Source: Monomorium pharaonis
Lineage: Eukaryota > Arthropoda > Insecta > Hymenoptera > Formicidae
Direction of reading: 5' to 3'
DNA: 64,000 nt
Assembly: GCF_013373865.1 (NCBI RefSeq)
Contig: NC_050472.1
Span: 21,326,636 to 21,390,635, forward strand
Shown one piece after another: positions 11,383-45,190 of the stretch. The notes beneath the pieces are model-generated. The model was not told the origin of the DNA and did no database searches. It saw nothing but the letters and a program-made list of their open reading frames with translations. Within the stretch, counting starts at the first letter, position 1. Each line of letters starts with the position of its first letter. The position numbers and the translations under genes were made by a program.

Positions 11383-11870
11383 CCCGGGTACTACTGCACC
11401 CGGAGTTGCAGCGAGTTTCCCTCTCTGATGAAGAGAAACCGTGAAAGCGGGGCGAGGGATATTACCCGAATATTCGGCAGCCGCGCGATTTATGCACCCC
11501 CACGCCTTTTTGTTTTTTTGGCGCCGTCGCCTGCGCCGCGCCCGCCGTCCTGCAGGACTGCAAAATGGAATTCCAGCCGGCGCGCACGAAACCCGACCGC
11601 CGAAAGGGCCGCTGGCTGTTTTTAATTGCCAGCAACGCGGCGATTCGTACGGTACCGCCCCGTGCGGAACCTCCGCTCGTTTCACTCGTCCTCCCCCTCC
11701 CCCCCTCCACCCTACATTCAGCCCCTGTAGCTCTCACCATGTCTCACGATTGTGCGATCTCTAGACCCCGCACTCTGAAATTACGGGATAATTATGTAGC
11801 GTCGTTATCCGATCGTGGTTTATTCACTAGACCCGGAATCTTTACGCGATAATAAATCCCGCTGTGGCTG

Positions 11871-14800
11871 TAGCGAGTGTGCACGAGTACATACGTTTGA
11901 CAGCTCACGGACTCTGAAATTATCAGTACATACACTACGTAGTATCATGACTTTTAGTCCAAATAAAAGCATGCATTTATCGAGAAGATAAAACGCATAA
12001 GTATCGCACGAGGCGAACTTTTACAAGATCTGTCTGTCTACAACGTTTGTTTGTACTAACGTCGCGTACACAAATGATACGACTATCATTGTAGACTGTG
12101 ATTTGAGATTCAATATGAAATGTTTAATTTACATAGTTTTAATGCACGTAAGGTAGTCCTTTGATTAAAAAAATATTGTACGTTAAACAAAAGGATTTTC
12201 AACGGAAAATTGATATTTGGCATTCCTGAAATTGTTGCTTGTTTCTTTACCAAATCTAATATTATAATATCTTCTCTAAAACATATAGAAAATAATGCAG
12301 ATTAACTTTAGAGATTCTATATAAAAAATAACATTTACTGTTACTCTCGTTTGAATTATCTCTTTGTGAATATCATTGTCAATATCGTTTCTAGAAGAAA
12401 TTTTGTTCTGTAAACTTAATATTATGTTGTAATAACAAAATAATCGGGTTAATATGTATTGAGCAGAACTATTTAGTTGGCATAAACAAATATTTCTTTT
12501 CATTTACATAAACAACTGCACCTTTTTTGTTATACAAAACAAAATATTTGACTGCTATTAAAAAGTGTCTCGTACATAATAGTTTTGCTGAAGGTGCTAA
12601 ATTTGTTTTCCAGTCCATGTTCACGTTTATCGTAATAAATTAGATTCAACATGTCCGACACATTAAGGAAGTAATCGAATTCCTTGTAGCGAAGGAAGCG
12701 AGAAGCCATCCACCCCTCCCGGTATCGGTGGCGCTTAATAAATTGGCACACAAACGTGAGATACCGCCATCCCTCTCGCCAACCCTTTAATCCCGATGTA
12801 CACGATGACGTACGCCGGTGGAGAAGAGAGGAGGCGCAGCGGTTGGCTACTTTATACACGGAGGCTCTATCTGCCTGCCTTACCTTGCCTTGCCTTGCTC
12901 GGCTACCCACCTGCCTGCGTGAAAGGGGAGGTATTACGGGGTTACTAAAGTATTGTATGGCCTCCCCAAGCCCCATAAGGATAGCCCTCAGGCACGCACC
13001 CCCGTTATCGTATGCGTATGCATTTTTTTCGCTGGTGCGTGCGCGGGGGCTGGTGCTCGCAGCCCTTATATGTGCACTGAAGGTGAAGGGGGCATCGGGT
13101 AACACGGGCAGGCAGGCAGCCACCCAAACGACCGAAACCTGAATGCTCACCCGAGGACACCGGCTTGTTCACGTAAGCGTGTCTTCTTCTCTTTCCTCAT
13201 TTGCGTGCATTCCTCTCGTGCCACCCTTTCACTATTTCTCTTCTCCCCCTCCCTCTGCTTCCTTTATTCTACTCGATCACCCAAGAACACACCTGTATTT
13301 ACGATCGATAAGGGCCAACGCTCGGAAACAGGTGATTCCGATATCGCGTAAATGAGGCGCCGCGGTCCTCTTACATCATCGACGGCGCGGAGACAGTTTC
13401 CCTTATCTTCCGCGGTTATCGCCCGTATTCTCGAGAGATTCAATTGCGATTGCGCGGACATATTCTCGACCGATCTCGGCGATCTCAATTCGCGAATGCG
13501 AATGCTATTTATTACTGTTCCACGAAAATCGACAAATTGCACACAAACAGTTGAATATCAGTCGGATTGATCGACTCGATCGATGAGAGAGAGACGCATC
13601 CCCCCCCGCTGTGTCGTTGGAAGTCGCAATAGCGCTATGGATCCACGAAGAGAAAGGAGTCGCGCGCGGGGTCTTCTGCCAGCATATAACATACCGCGAG
13701 TGTTCCGGAGCTAAACCTAGAGTGCTAGAAATACACTCTAAGTTAATTCAAGTGCATCGCCTTCGCGCTGTCGCTACGTACATTCCCCTCCACCCGTTCT
13801 TGTTCCCGCGAACTTTTTCCCACCACAAAGACATCTCATTTCGAGATCTCGCTCTTAAAAACTCGTCCGTCATCCGCCCGCCGCTGTAACAACAATTTAT
13901 AATCGCGAGTATCCAACGTAAATAGCGCAGGCATTCGGAAAATATTGACTCTGGTGGATTTTACACCGGGAAGACGCACCGACGTGCGCTCGCCCGCGTC
14001 CCCGCGTATTTTCCGAATAAAAGTAGATTTTTTCTAAACGTGACGTACGTGAGCAGTTGTTAGCTAGATGCACCGTAGCATGCACTACACTTGACGAGAA
14101 GAAGTAGCATTCAACCCTCGCCGATTCGAACTCAACTTCCTCTTTGGATATCTTCATCGTTTCGACCCTTCCGATGAAAGACAGCCAGCAGGTTCCGCGT
14201 CCCCCAAGTGAAAGGAGGACCACTTCATCCGCGCTCTCTCGAAGTAGGCAGATGCTGTGGCAGGTACTGTGTATGCCATTATTCCGATCGTCATCACTTT
14301 CCTTATCCGTACTAATCACTTCGAGTTACGGGCGTGCGCCAAGCCGACGAAACGCAGCGCGAGAATTTCATTTCAGCACAGCGCCGCTAAATAAACTTCA
14401 TAACCTCCTTCGATCCGTCGATAGATTTAAAGAGACACCATTCGTTTCGATAAAGTTATACGGAAAGAACGCTTTTGTTAAAGTATCTAGAAAATTTGTG
14501 TATAGATTTAAAAATAATAATTTTTAGTCAAGATAATCATGTGGAACGTTCAAACTGATTGCCGAAATATTAAAACTTTTGCATAATTGTTTGAATGCTT
14601 CTTTATAATTATTTTAACGGTCTAACAAAATTATTTTCAGACCTCTATTTAGCTACATTTTTAGGTATTTCAGTATAAAATCTTTCTGTGCATTCTTCTC
14701 CATAAGCTATTGCGTTTAGGAAATAAAATTATTTAATTTAATATACAATTAAATATTTAAATGTCGATAAAATGAAGAAATACAATGAAGTTGATAAATG

Positions 14801-15640
14801 TAGTCAAGTTAATGATTTTATTTTCTAGATGTAATAACAATTGCATCTCAAATGGCCCACTCAAATTTTTGTACTAATTTAATACAAGCTGAATATATTA
14901 GAAAGTAACATAAATATTAAGACAAAAAGCGTAAGACTTAACACAATTTGGAAATTGCAATAAGAATAAAAATTAAATATGAATAAGAATTACATATTCC
15001 TAAAAATTCTCGTGAAACCGTAACGGGAAATAGCGGAAAGGACATGAAATAAATGCGCTCACGGGCGGGTCAATAAGATACGGTGTTAATTAATGTTACG
15101 GTGGGCATTAGCGTTACACGACACCCGGCCAATGGTGGTTGACGAAGAAATTACACTATCGGAAAGAATATGAATGCATAAGCAGCATGTACGCGCGCCG
15201 TCTCCCTCGGGTTCTCTTTACCTCTGGCCCTCTTTCTCCGTTCCATCGTAGTTCGCCTCTGCCCGTTCACTCGTAAAATGCAAATCCGAGTAACGGCCAT
15301 AAGCCGGATCGTTGAATGGATCATAAAACGCAGCTAAAGACTACCAACGGCACCACGCTATGACAATTATGTCAAAGAGCCCATGCTTCGAATAATATTA
15401 TTGTTTCCTACCCCTATATCGCACCCCCAAGGTGATTCCCGTTTAACGGCCGTGTGTAAGAAACGCGCCCTAATGTCGGCCTACATCCGCTTTTCACTCC
15501 TACGAAATGGCGAAAGCTCGCTCGTTCGCGGGACGAAACACTTCTTGTTCCGGCAAGTGGATTCCTCGTCGATTATTAAAGCCATGTTGCACAGCGAGTC
15601 ATTGAGCTTTGAGTAAACCCGCAGTTATTCGATACGATTG
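11871..15640. other. Non-coding DNA, alternating AT-rich and CpG-rich parts
   Basis: CpG-rich parts at about 12660-14520 and 15010-15620 include (CCTGCC/CCTTGC)-type short repeats near 12870-12920. Long open frames on both strands (for example 12530-13150 minus) lack domain-like sequence and overlap one another. No gene can be supported. Confidence 0.4.
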
Positions 15641-15889
15641 CATGTAAGAACTGATAAGAATTTATCGTCCAAAGCTATGACTTCGTAAACTTTTAAAATT
15701 AGGAATTTATTTTTGAATCGCGATAAGCTAACTCTATGATATATATATATTTATCGTAATGTTTGTTAGACACTGATTAAATATATTTCCGATAAAACCT
15801 CAATTTCGCGTGGCCGGACGATGTTGTCACAAGAATTGGAAATGAGAAGAGGAATTATTGCTTAAACGCACACTATTATACTGCTTTCC

Positions 15890-16037
15890 TTATAAAAATA
15901 ATATTGAGCAGTTTTAAATTGACTAGTACTTAATACTTATTTTAAATAACTAAAAGTATTGCTATTAGTATTTTTAATATTTAAAATAAGTAATAATTAT
16001 TGACCAATTTAATAATGCCCAGTATTACATTTTTATA
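15890..16037. mobile_element. MITE-like inverted-repeat element, family B, copy 1
   Basis: Begins TATAAAAAT and ends CATTTTTATA. The arms carry GCAGTTTTAAATTGACTAGTA at the left and the matching inverted ATTATTGACCAATTTAATAA at the right. The same element occurs at 41598-41750, which confirms it as a dispersed repeat. About 148 bp, no coding capacity, termini compatible with insertion at TA. Confidence 0.65.
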
Positions 16038-16618
16038 CAAGTTTCATCATAATAAACTTTATTTTTTAGTCATTTTTCTTGTTTCTAATACTTTTATATT
16101 GTTTTATAATACCAAATTATTTCTTTACTCAAAGTTTATTCATAATGATTGCTCTTATTCCGATTATCTCATCTGTCGATCGATCTGCGTGTATATTAAG
16201 TATAAGCCAACATATGTGAGAGATATATGAGAGATTTCACTTTGCCATTTTTTAATACAACATTTTGCATTGACAGATCTGTCGCGAGCCTGGTTTCTTG
16301 CGTTTTTTAAGTGGAAGGAGGAAAGTTAGGCGAGAGTGTTTCAAACTACCAATTTAAATGCCGATCCGATGAGCCGACCAATACGCCTCGCAGAGTGCAA
16401 GGTTATTAAGGCATAGTCTGGTCGGCGAGTTTAGGTAGATTGGCCCATGGGGGCCAGTGCATTCGAGAGGCTCGTTGCCCATCGACGGCAGGCAAAGCTT
16501 GACCTCGGATTACTCAATGATTTCTTCTCGTAATGGAAACACGACCTGCTCTCATTACAGAAGTGACTTCGCACTTCGATTGTGGAGAACAAACTCTCTG
16601 TAGCTCACCTGTTTGTAC

Positions 16619-16656
<38 letters not shown>
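16619..16656. repeat. (GA)n microsatellite
   Basis: GA array with one AAA interruption, followed by a purine-rich stretch. Confidence 0.95.
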
Positions 16657-16660
<4 letters not shown>

Positions 16661-19600
16661 AAAGATATCATGTGTGCGACAAGATGTAATATATATCACG
16701 AATACAAATCTTTGCGGGAAGTGTCAAGAAAGATTAAGAAAATTATTTGTCGATATGATAAAAATAATTTTGTCGTATAAAATTTTGTAAAAAAGAAATA
16801 TGTATGTGACACAATCAGGATAAAGGTGTTATAAATATTTAATACAAGATCTTTTTTGTATTATTAGTTTATTGTAACTAATATATTACTAATTATTTTA
16901 CTCATTACTGTATTATTATATCACTATTAAAGTTGATATATTTTTTAACTAAATTAAATTAAAAATAATGACTAATAAAATCAATTTACAGTTATGTTAA
17001 ATGTTACATAAACCAAAAACTAACTCAGTTAAAAGTCGCGTTAAGATCAAAAAGCTTGTGTTTTAAATATAACTAATTAAAATTTAAAATAATTAATTTT
17101 TATGAAATTGCTAAGTTAATAATTAAAGTTATTCATTTTTAACTTTATTATTCAACTTTTAACTTTTTAATTAATTACTACATAACTCTGCTAATTATTT
17201 ATATTATTTATACACTATTATTACATTATTAATTATGTATGTACATGTATTCTTCAATACACATGATTTGACATATTTTTATACGTGCCATTTTCGTATA
17301 TTGTATTCAAAATTTTACTAATAACTAACGCACAACATTAAAGTTTTGTGCCAATCATCTTCTCTTGAAAAAATTTTGATTGAATATTCACACTTGCTTA
17401 CAATAAAATTTAGAATAAAAACCCCCGTCTTGCCCAATCTGGTGACTTTTAATTTCCGTAAAAATCACCTTTGTGCCTTTTATTTAATTTTGTCTTGATA
17501 TTCTTGGCATTCTTAATATTCTTGGCATGTGTGTGCCACGTCGACTATTTCTGTCTCAATAAATTCTCCGCGGTGTTTTCGGGTTAATGTCGATTTTGGC
17601 ATTTCTGTTTCGGCGAAAGGGGAGCACTAACCCGACTGTCGGCAAGGACGAGTGCTCGAGGCGCCGAAGAAAAACAATAAAACGAGAATTGGCACGTCTG
17701 GCGAAACGGTTGACTGCCGTCAATTCAACTGGCCGACTTGCCAGGACGTGCATCTGACTATCGCATTATATGCGCAAATTATCGCCGCATGTCTCTGGAC
17801 TCTCTGGGCAGCGGAGCAGTCGTGGGGTAGCGCTGAGAGAACTATCATGTGGAACAAGGGATTCCGAGTTCGAATCCATCCAGCGCTTTTTTAATTTTTC
17901 AGTCGCTTTTAACTTCAGAAGCATGGATCATGTCACTGACATATACCGTGCCGCCGAAAATGTTTAAAGTAACAATACATATAAAAAATAATTTTTTTTA
18001 ATACGCCTCTAGTTCAAAAATTTGAAAACTACACCACTTCGTTAAATTAACTCGTGTAGAATTATTAATGATTATTTTTAAAAGAATATATTGTATTTTT
18101 AACTATAGCTAAAAATTTAATTAATTAAAACAAATTTAATTAAATACTTTTAGTTATTAAATTAATACGCTCAAATTTCTCTTGATGTAGTGCAGATGTT
18201 AGAATGCGGTTTTTTTTTCAAATATGCGAAAACTTTCGGAAACAAATAAGCTTCACGCGTATTCATCGCGGAAGCGGAATGTTTCGTTAAGAGTTTCATA
18301 GCGAATTTATTATTTACTTGCATTCTCGATAAAACATATCCTACTAACTGAAGCAACGGCGTCATTAAATAAAATTTTCCTTGGCATCCTTTCGACCCAG
18401 CTGGCGACAAATAAGATAACCCTTTCTTCAGTTCCATGCTACAATTGTTTCGGTTATCGCAATCGACATTAAAGCCGTGACACAGTTATAATGACCTATA
18501 CAAGAACGAACTACGTAAAAAAAAGTATCGATATATAAAACAAATTTTATACGCTGCGATTATTTGGTATTATGAGACATTATGGTATTATGAGACATTG
18601 ATAAATATATCCATGAATATATTTTCGGTAAACATGTTTTTAAAATGCGCACTTTACTTTATTGTCAATAGTAAAACTGCAGACGCAATATTTTTATGCT
18701 AAACGGTGCATTATATAAACAAGCACAAATTAGTATGTGTTTAATAAAATCTAAATAATATGTAGCTAAGATAAATATCATATTAGCGTATGCGACGAAA
18801 ATTTAACAAGCATCCTGTTAAAAAGTCTATCGAATCGATCTTATCGTGTCGACGCACGTAACAAATGATTAATATCCATTTCTACAAACGCAGTAAATTA
18901 AATTTAATCTCAATTTAATCAATTTTTATCTTTCTTTAGTTCTAAGAATTTTAAAAAGATGAAGAATAAATTAAACCAAGATTAAAGTTAATCTATTACA
19001 TTAATGGAAATGGACACATTTGATTTACAACTTACATAGACTGTGATATCAATATTGACAATGTTGAACAAATCTATAAATGGCAGACTATGTATACACT
19101 TTAATCTGGTACAAACGATAAGAGTGCATATATGACAAATTCTATTTTCACTAATGTATTTGTCGATCATTAATCATTAACGATAAGTAAATGATAATTA
19201 TATTTACAGATCCGCTCTGGTTCATAACATGGACGGCGTGAAATTTTAGTCAAAATTTTTGGCATTATCAGCGACATGCTGTGTCTGCATGCACTCTAGA
19301 TATATTTTAAATATTGCATATTCATGTTACTCGCATAATAATTATTATTATTCACTACCTTTTTTATCTTTATTATCTCTATCACTCTCTTTCATCTTTC
19401 ACTTTTACTAAGTAATGTTTATTATATTTTTCCAGTAAAGAGTTCTATCTATAGAAATCTATTTTTAAAAATTACTAAATTTTAATACAATTTACTTTTA
19501 TCTTTGCTGTATTCCTCATCTTTGTCTCACGAATATGTTACAAATTGTATAAGAAAACATTCTGTAAATTACTGATAATCATACTTACCTCTTTTTTTCA

Positions 19601-20324
19601 AATATTTAGAAGAATGTGTTATCTTGCGATAGAGAAAGCGTATATTTTCTTCATCTTTTCCATCATTTATATAGTGGCAGTATTATTATTATATATTCTA
19701 ATTGCGCGCAAATTATTCTAAAATTACATCAAAGATATTATATTATATTATAATAAAAAAAAATACCGTAATAAAAATTTGGTAATACGAACTTTGCTAA
19801 GACATGTAATGTATTAAAATATTTGCCTTTACAACTTATTTTTAACATACATCTATTTATTTATTTATAGAAAAAGTAATTAAATTTTAAAGTCATTTCT
19901 ATAGATAATTATACGAAATATAAAAACTTTCGAAGTAAATATTTAGAGAATCAATATTTAAAGTATTTGAAATGTAATACATAAAAAAATGTTTTTTACA
20001 TTTAAATAGCAAAGACTTTCCAGGTAGAAAAATAATTTAAAGAATATTATTCAAGATCTTCTGGTTAATATCCATTAATGAAGATACAGATGAATTTTGC
20101 GGTAAGATTATTAGATTGACAAAGTTCTTTGAGGGTAGGAACTTTGCACCTTCGATTCGGAAAAGTAATATGATATGATTAATAGCGCGTGTATTGCGAA
20201 AAATATTTTTCTTTACCCTCGGAGTACCAGAAATCGACGAAAACATGATCGGTTTTTAATTGGCAGGCGAAAAGTAATCGCAAAACAATAATCTGCCCCG
20301 AAAGTTTATCGTCGCCGGTCACCA

Positions 20325-20330
<6 letters not shown>

Positions 20331-20356
<26 letters not shown>
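20331..20356. repeat. (CT)n microsatellite
   Basis: Pure TC/CT array continuing into an imperfect pyrimidine tract to about 20380. Confidence 0.95.
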
Positions 20357-21229
20357 CCCCTCTTTCTCTCTCTTCTTCTCTTTTAAATTGATTAAGAAGA
20401 AAGAGTCAAATTCCCAACATGATTTAATAAAATCCTGCAAGATTGATTACTGCGAGAAAGTATATGATATTGCCAAATTTATCACAAAACAGACTTTAAA
20501 AATAAATTTGACGTACGATGTGTAACATATGCAGTTTCTTTTTTTACATACGTATCATATATTTGTAGAATAAAAAATCAAATAACGATTAAAGTAATTA
20601 AATTTATCGAAATAAGTTTACAAATTGTGGCAAAGTAGCTTGATTTGATAGACTTTATGTAGCCGACATTAAACTTTTTGTCGTTAATTGGAGGAGAGAG
20701 TAAGAACCTGGTGTATCTCTTATTCTATTTTTTAAATAAAAAATATATAACCAGTGCAATATTAATCGCACTATTAAAATTATTTTATTATTTATTTAAA
20801 TTATTTGATGGTAAAGGAGGAAAAATGAAATGTTATTCCGTGCTCATCGAAAAACCATTTATTTTATGGAATAAATATTTTTCTATCTATGCGGTGTGCC
20901 TACCTAGGAGAGAAGTACACATTATATATATAAGTATGCATTTTTTTGCCGTCCTCGTTAGCTATTTGGGGAGCGGGGAAGGAGGAGGATAAGCAAATCC
21001 GTTATCTTTTTAATTATTAATACACTGAGACAAACAAACGGAAAATGGGAAGTGTAATAGATATAAAAGAAAAAAAAGTACAATTGAAAGATGAAATAGA
21101 AAGACAAGGACAGCTTGGTGGGAGGAGGAGGGGAGAGATGAATTATAAAAGAATCGATTTTTCAAGGAGCTTTCTCTTACGTTCTAAATGATTGCTTTAT
21201 AAAAATCGCAAAGTTTTCTTTATAAATTC

Positions 21230-21290
21230 GTGTGTGTGTGTGTGCGCGCGCGCGCGCGCGTGTGCGTGTGTATGTGTATTATGTGTGTGA
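21230..21290. repeat. Compound (GT)n(GC)n(GT)n microsatellite
   Basis: GT units, then about nine CG steps, then TG-rich sequence with TATG interruptions; almost entirely alternating purine-pyrimidine. Confidence 0.9.
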
Positions 21291-22100
21291 CGTTTTTTCC
21301 TTTACAATCACATGAAGTTCAGGGACGGTGCACGCAAGTCCATCGTATACTATTTTACAAAATGTAGCTACACAGTGCACTTGACTCGAAGCCGAGGGGA
21401 AAACGTGGAGTTAAGTGTTAGCTCTGATAGCATGAGAAGTTTCAAGTATGTTCCCGGATTTTGAAGATCGCTATACAACGGGGGATTGAAACCGGTAGAA
21501 TCTCGACGAGTTCGATTCTCGATGTCACATGGGGCTTTCAGGGAAATCGTATCTCATTTTGTTAAACGTGTTTTTTTTTTCACCGATTGACTTCTATCTG
21601 AATTCATCGAAATTGTATTGGTTTCAATCGCTACACATAATTGGAATTGTTCAAGCGTCAGGGGGGGGGGGAGATACGTCTATACATAATTGCGGCACTG
21701 ATCCTCTCTGTCACCGTAATAATTAATAGGGATTATACCCGGAGGATCAGGGACGGATCCTAATAAGTCCTAATAAAAACTAATAAGAGCGCTTGTCGAG
21801 GTACCCCTAGAAAAATTTTGCCTAAAAAAAAAACCGCATGCCAATCTCTCTTTTAGATTGCGCAACGCGTGGAATAAGAAGGGACACATTCCAAAAAAAA
21901 GGTCGTCCCTTCTTGGACGAATGCGCGTCATACCCGATGCGCTAAAATGCAGCTATTAATACCGTAGGTTACGAAGAAAGCTACGAAAATCAGGCGCGCG
22001 TCGCGCACGATTTAATTGTTCATTTTAATCTAGAAATAAACGCTCGACACTCGTTCTGCAACCAACGTGACGAATGACGCGGGAACGTCGATATGAAATT

Positions 22101-23416
22101 GCTAATTTTCTTTGCCGCGATATATAAAAAGTTTCCGAGCGCGATTAGCCGGACATTGGCGCCGCGTATAATTACAACTTAGAGCCGTACTCGCGTTTAA
22201 AAAAAAAAAAAAAGAGCTAAGAGGGCTGAGGTTCTCCGCCAGTTTACATCCGAGTGTAACATCCTCGGTCGGATCCTCCCAGGACGTGGGAGCGTCAGCG
22301 AGTACCCACATTTTTGCCTGCTTACGATTTATTTACATAATTCGACACGCTCTCTCGCACACGCACTCTCACAATTCGCTAAAAAAAAAAAAAAAAAAAC
22401 GATCATAGTGACAGAAACGTTTCTATATATATATAATAAAATTGTAGAAAGACGAGGGAGAAAGGAAAAAAAACCATTAGAAAAAAAACAACGATTTTTT
22501 ACTGTACACCGAGATCTGTTGGCCAACACGTTTCCACCGATCGTCGACGACCTCTGTTTTAGCGGCAACGCACTTTATACTTGTACAACACGAGGAAATC
22601 GCAGGGGGGGGGGGCCGCAAGAATTACGCATATCCCGTGAACACGATTAGGCACACCACCTGTGTTAGGCCGCGCGCTGTTACCCTTCGCAATTTGTCTA
22701 AGTCCCGCGGCGCAGTAAAATGAAAATTTCAACAAAGTTTCGCGCCGTTTCCCGATGACGGAAACCACCGTTAGAGCTCTGCGAATACAACGCTTGCGCA
22801 ATAACTCTGCAAGCGTTATAAATATCTCACTCTGTACTTGGCTTACAAGAAATTCGCGCGTCGGGGAAGGAGGTGAGGGGGATAGGGAGAGGGGATAGGG
22901 GGAGGGGGGAGTGAATTCCGCGGAGCGCCGTAATCAGGATCGTGGATCAAGTGCAAACGTATCGGCGTCTTAAAAATAATACCGTGACTCTAGGAACTAT
23001 CCGCCTTGCCATGGACCGTGGACCACCGTCTCTCGAGGCGTGCCTGCCGCTGACACGGCGCGAGTCCCTCTTTGGACTTCCCTTGGTATCCAGCACAGTC
23101 TTCGAGGGTGAGGGGAGGGGGGTAGAGGGTGGGAGACTCTCTTGCGAATCACCAATACACCGCCCGCACCCGCGCACTTTGTATCTCTTCCTCCAAAGAG
23201 ATCCGCATCACGCAATCACTCTCTCCGAACAAGGCACTTTCAGTCTATCGGATGAGGAGTCGCCGAGAACACACGACGACGATAGTCGACGACGATTGAC
23301 AATTGAGGACGATGACGATGATCATCGAGATCGATCAGCGGGAGAGCAACGCGGTATCCGTGCGGAATCCTCGGCGTCGCTCATGTCACTTTCGCCCTGC
23401 CGGAAGCGAAGGTGGA
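22101..23416 (-). other. Probable 3' untranslated region of myoglianin
   Basis: CpG-rich DNA directly downstream of the stop codon at 23417-23419, with GAC/GAT-rich stretches near 23270-23330, poly-A runs at about 22200 and 22382, and a G-run near 22605. A 186-codon plus-strand frame here (22942-23502) overlaps the myoglianin last exon antisense and is rejected. Confidence 0.35.
22328..22333 (-). terminator. Candidate poly(A) signal for myoglianin
   Basis: TTTATT on the plus strand reads AATAAA on the minus strand about 1.1 kb downstream of the myoglianin stop codon. It would end a long 3' untranslated region through the CpG-rich block at 22.3-23.4 kb. Confidence 0.25.
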
Positions 23417-43515
<20,099 letters not shown>

Positions 43516-44246
43516 CTTGCTCAAGGTCGCCCTTGGTTGAATCAAGCTCTACGATCGGCCTTCGTTGCGAGAGGAACGATCAGATGATCAATGGCATCGT
43601 CGTTCCCGCCAAGTTCTTGTCTTTCCTCGAGATAAGACTTTAGAATTTCCCTTAATTTCCTTCTATAACGAAATTCGTTGCTCGTTTGACAACTGTCTAC
43701 ACTATAGTATTCTTTCCTTTCCGTTCCTATTACTTCTCCCCTCTACGTTGGACGGTCTTCCTCGCAGTGTTGCAAAAAGTCTTCTTCTTTCTTCTACTCA
43801 CTATTCTCCGATGCGCTTCACTTCTACTTCTTTTCGTGCAGCTCCGATTTTATCCGCGAAAAGAGTCTCTTTCTTCGTCGTTTATCTCGCAGCGCCGGCT
43901 TCTTCCTGAACTTACGCAACCATACGTTCTCCACTTCCAATAGTCGCGTAGTGGTCCCCTTATCGTGTCCTGAAGTCGGTACTCCGCCGGAACTAGGCGA
44001 CCGGCCTCGATCACGATCGCAATCTGCACGATCCAGTTTCGCTTTCTTCCTTCTTATGTCACGAATTTATTAACTCCATGAAGAGTTCCCGAGCCTCGAA
44101 GATACGAAGATTAAATCGAGAAAAAAAAGAGGAGAGAAAAAGAGAGAGGGGGGGAGGGGGAGAAAGGAAGAAAGAGAGAATATTTCCCGAGCGGTCCGCT
44201 CCACTTTATGGGGTTCACCAAAACCGTTCTCACGCACACCAATCAC

Positions 44247-44249
<3 letters not shown>

Positions 44250-44281
<32 letters not shown>
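44250..44281. repeat. (GA)n microsatellite
   Basis: GA array 0.7 kb upstream of the myoglianin start codon. Confidence 0.95.
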
Positions 44282-44887
44282 ATCACAAGGCACTTCAGTG
44301 TCTCGGCGGGGCTTGAGGCGAAGTGTCCTGGACAATCATGCGGCCGTCTGCATCCTCGAGATCTTCGGTCTTTAGCGCCAGTTCGAGACGCGCTACTGTA
44401 CTTTACTCAGTGATAAATCCTGTTCCCCATCAAACGCGCTCCAGACGTCATGGCGCGAAATCCGAATTGGTTACCTCGACCTTCGCGGGCAGGATCGACC
44501 CGGTCCTTCCTTCTTTCGGCTCGTACCGCGTGATTCCTCCTCCGTCCTTCCTGTCCACTTCCGGTACTCTCCGACTCGGCCGGCACCACCGGGTTATTAC
44601 TACTGCGGGGGGTACCAGTCTCTCGCGCCAAACGACTTCGTCCTCGCTCGAGGACGCCGATCATGAAAATTCGGCGGGTTCTCGTGGAGAACAATTGTGG
44701 AGGACGACGTGCAGGATGTCGTGTGGGCAGCGACGGTTTCCAGATGACGGACTGGTAGAACCCCGATGGATCTTAAAAGCTTGCCGGCCTGTCAAGCACT
44801 GAGACAGGAGGCGCGAATTCTCACCGCATATATGTCCGAGGTGGAGGCCTCCTCCTCTCTTCTTCTTCTTCTTTCTTCTTCTCTTTT

Positions 44888-44895
44888 CCCCCCCC

Positions 44896-44932
<37 letters not shown>

Positions 44933-44935
44933 CCT
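44888..44935. repeat. (CT)n microsatellite
   Basis: CT array with one TTT interruption, preceded by CTT repeats and a C-run. Confidence 0.95.
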
Positions 44936-45135
44936 CTATCCTCTCCTCTGCCTCGCTGTCTCCCTCCTTCGAGCGAACGCCGCGACGACGTCTTTCTCCG
45001 TCTCGGTGTTCTCTCCCGTAGTATCTTACGCACTCGCGTCGTAGGGGCCGAACGTATACCTATACCCGCCGCCAACGAATGCCCCCCTGCGCGCTCCTCC
45101 TCCCTCGCTATCCCCCGCTCCCAACCCTTTCTGCC

Positions 45136-45190
45136 ACCGCCGTCGCCGTCGCCGTCGCCGCCGCCGCCGCTGCCACCGCCGCCGCCGTCA
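45136..45190. repeat. CCG/GTC trinucleotide tract
   Basis: GTCGCC and GCC repeats followed by CCACCGCCG. It produces long alanine- or glycine-rich open frames on both strands that are not genes. Confidence 0.85.

Larger units (their letters stand above)
10851..11870. other. CpG-rich block with TATA-like box and long alternating purine-pyrimidine tract
   Basis: GC- and CpG-rich; the open frames on both strands are compositional. It holds the TATA-like site at 11282-11290 and the TG/CG tract at 11318-11382. No coding exon is recognised. Confidence 0.3.
15641..22100. other. AT-rich non-coding region with repeats
   Basis: Holds a MITE copy (15890-16037), GA/CT arrays (16619-16656, 20331-20356), a tRNA-like Pol III signature (17830-17892), a TG/CG tract (21230-21290) and a poly-G run at about 21661. 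One 88-codon minus frame (18171-18437) is discussed under findings. No other gene is seen. Confidence 0.4.

Noticed and set aside
12530..13150. 206-codon minus-strand open frame
   Set aside because: It overlaps long plus-strand frames, starts in CpG-rich and ends in AT-rich DNA with no change in constraint, and matches no known protein pattern.
21457..21535. Possible second tRNA-like element with GAGTTCGATTC
   Set aside because: Only a B-box-like match; no A-box, no acceptor stem pairing and no terminator.
43516..43545. Upstream start for myoglianin ten codons earlier
   Set aside because: The codon at 43545 is TTG, not ATG; the ATG at 43515 has a good context and begins directly with a signal peptide.
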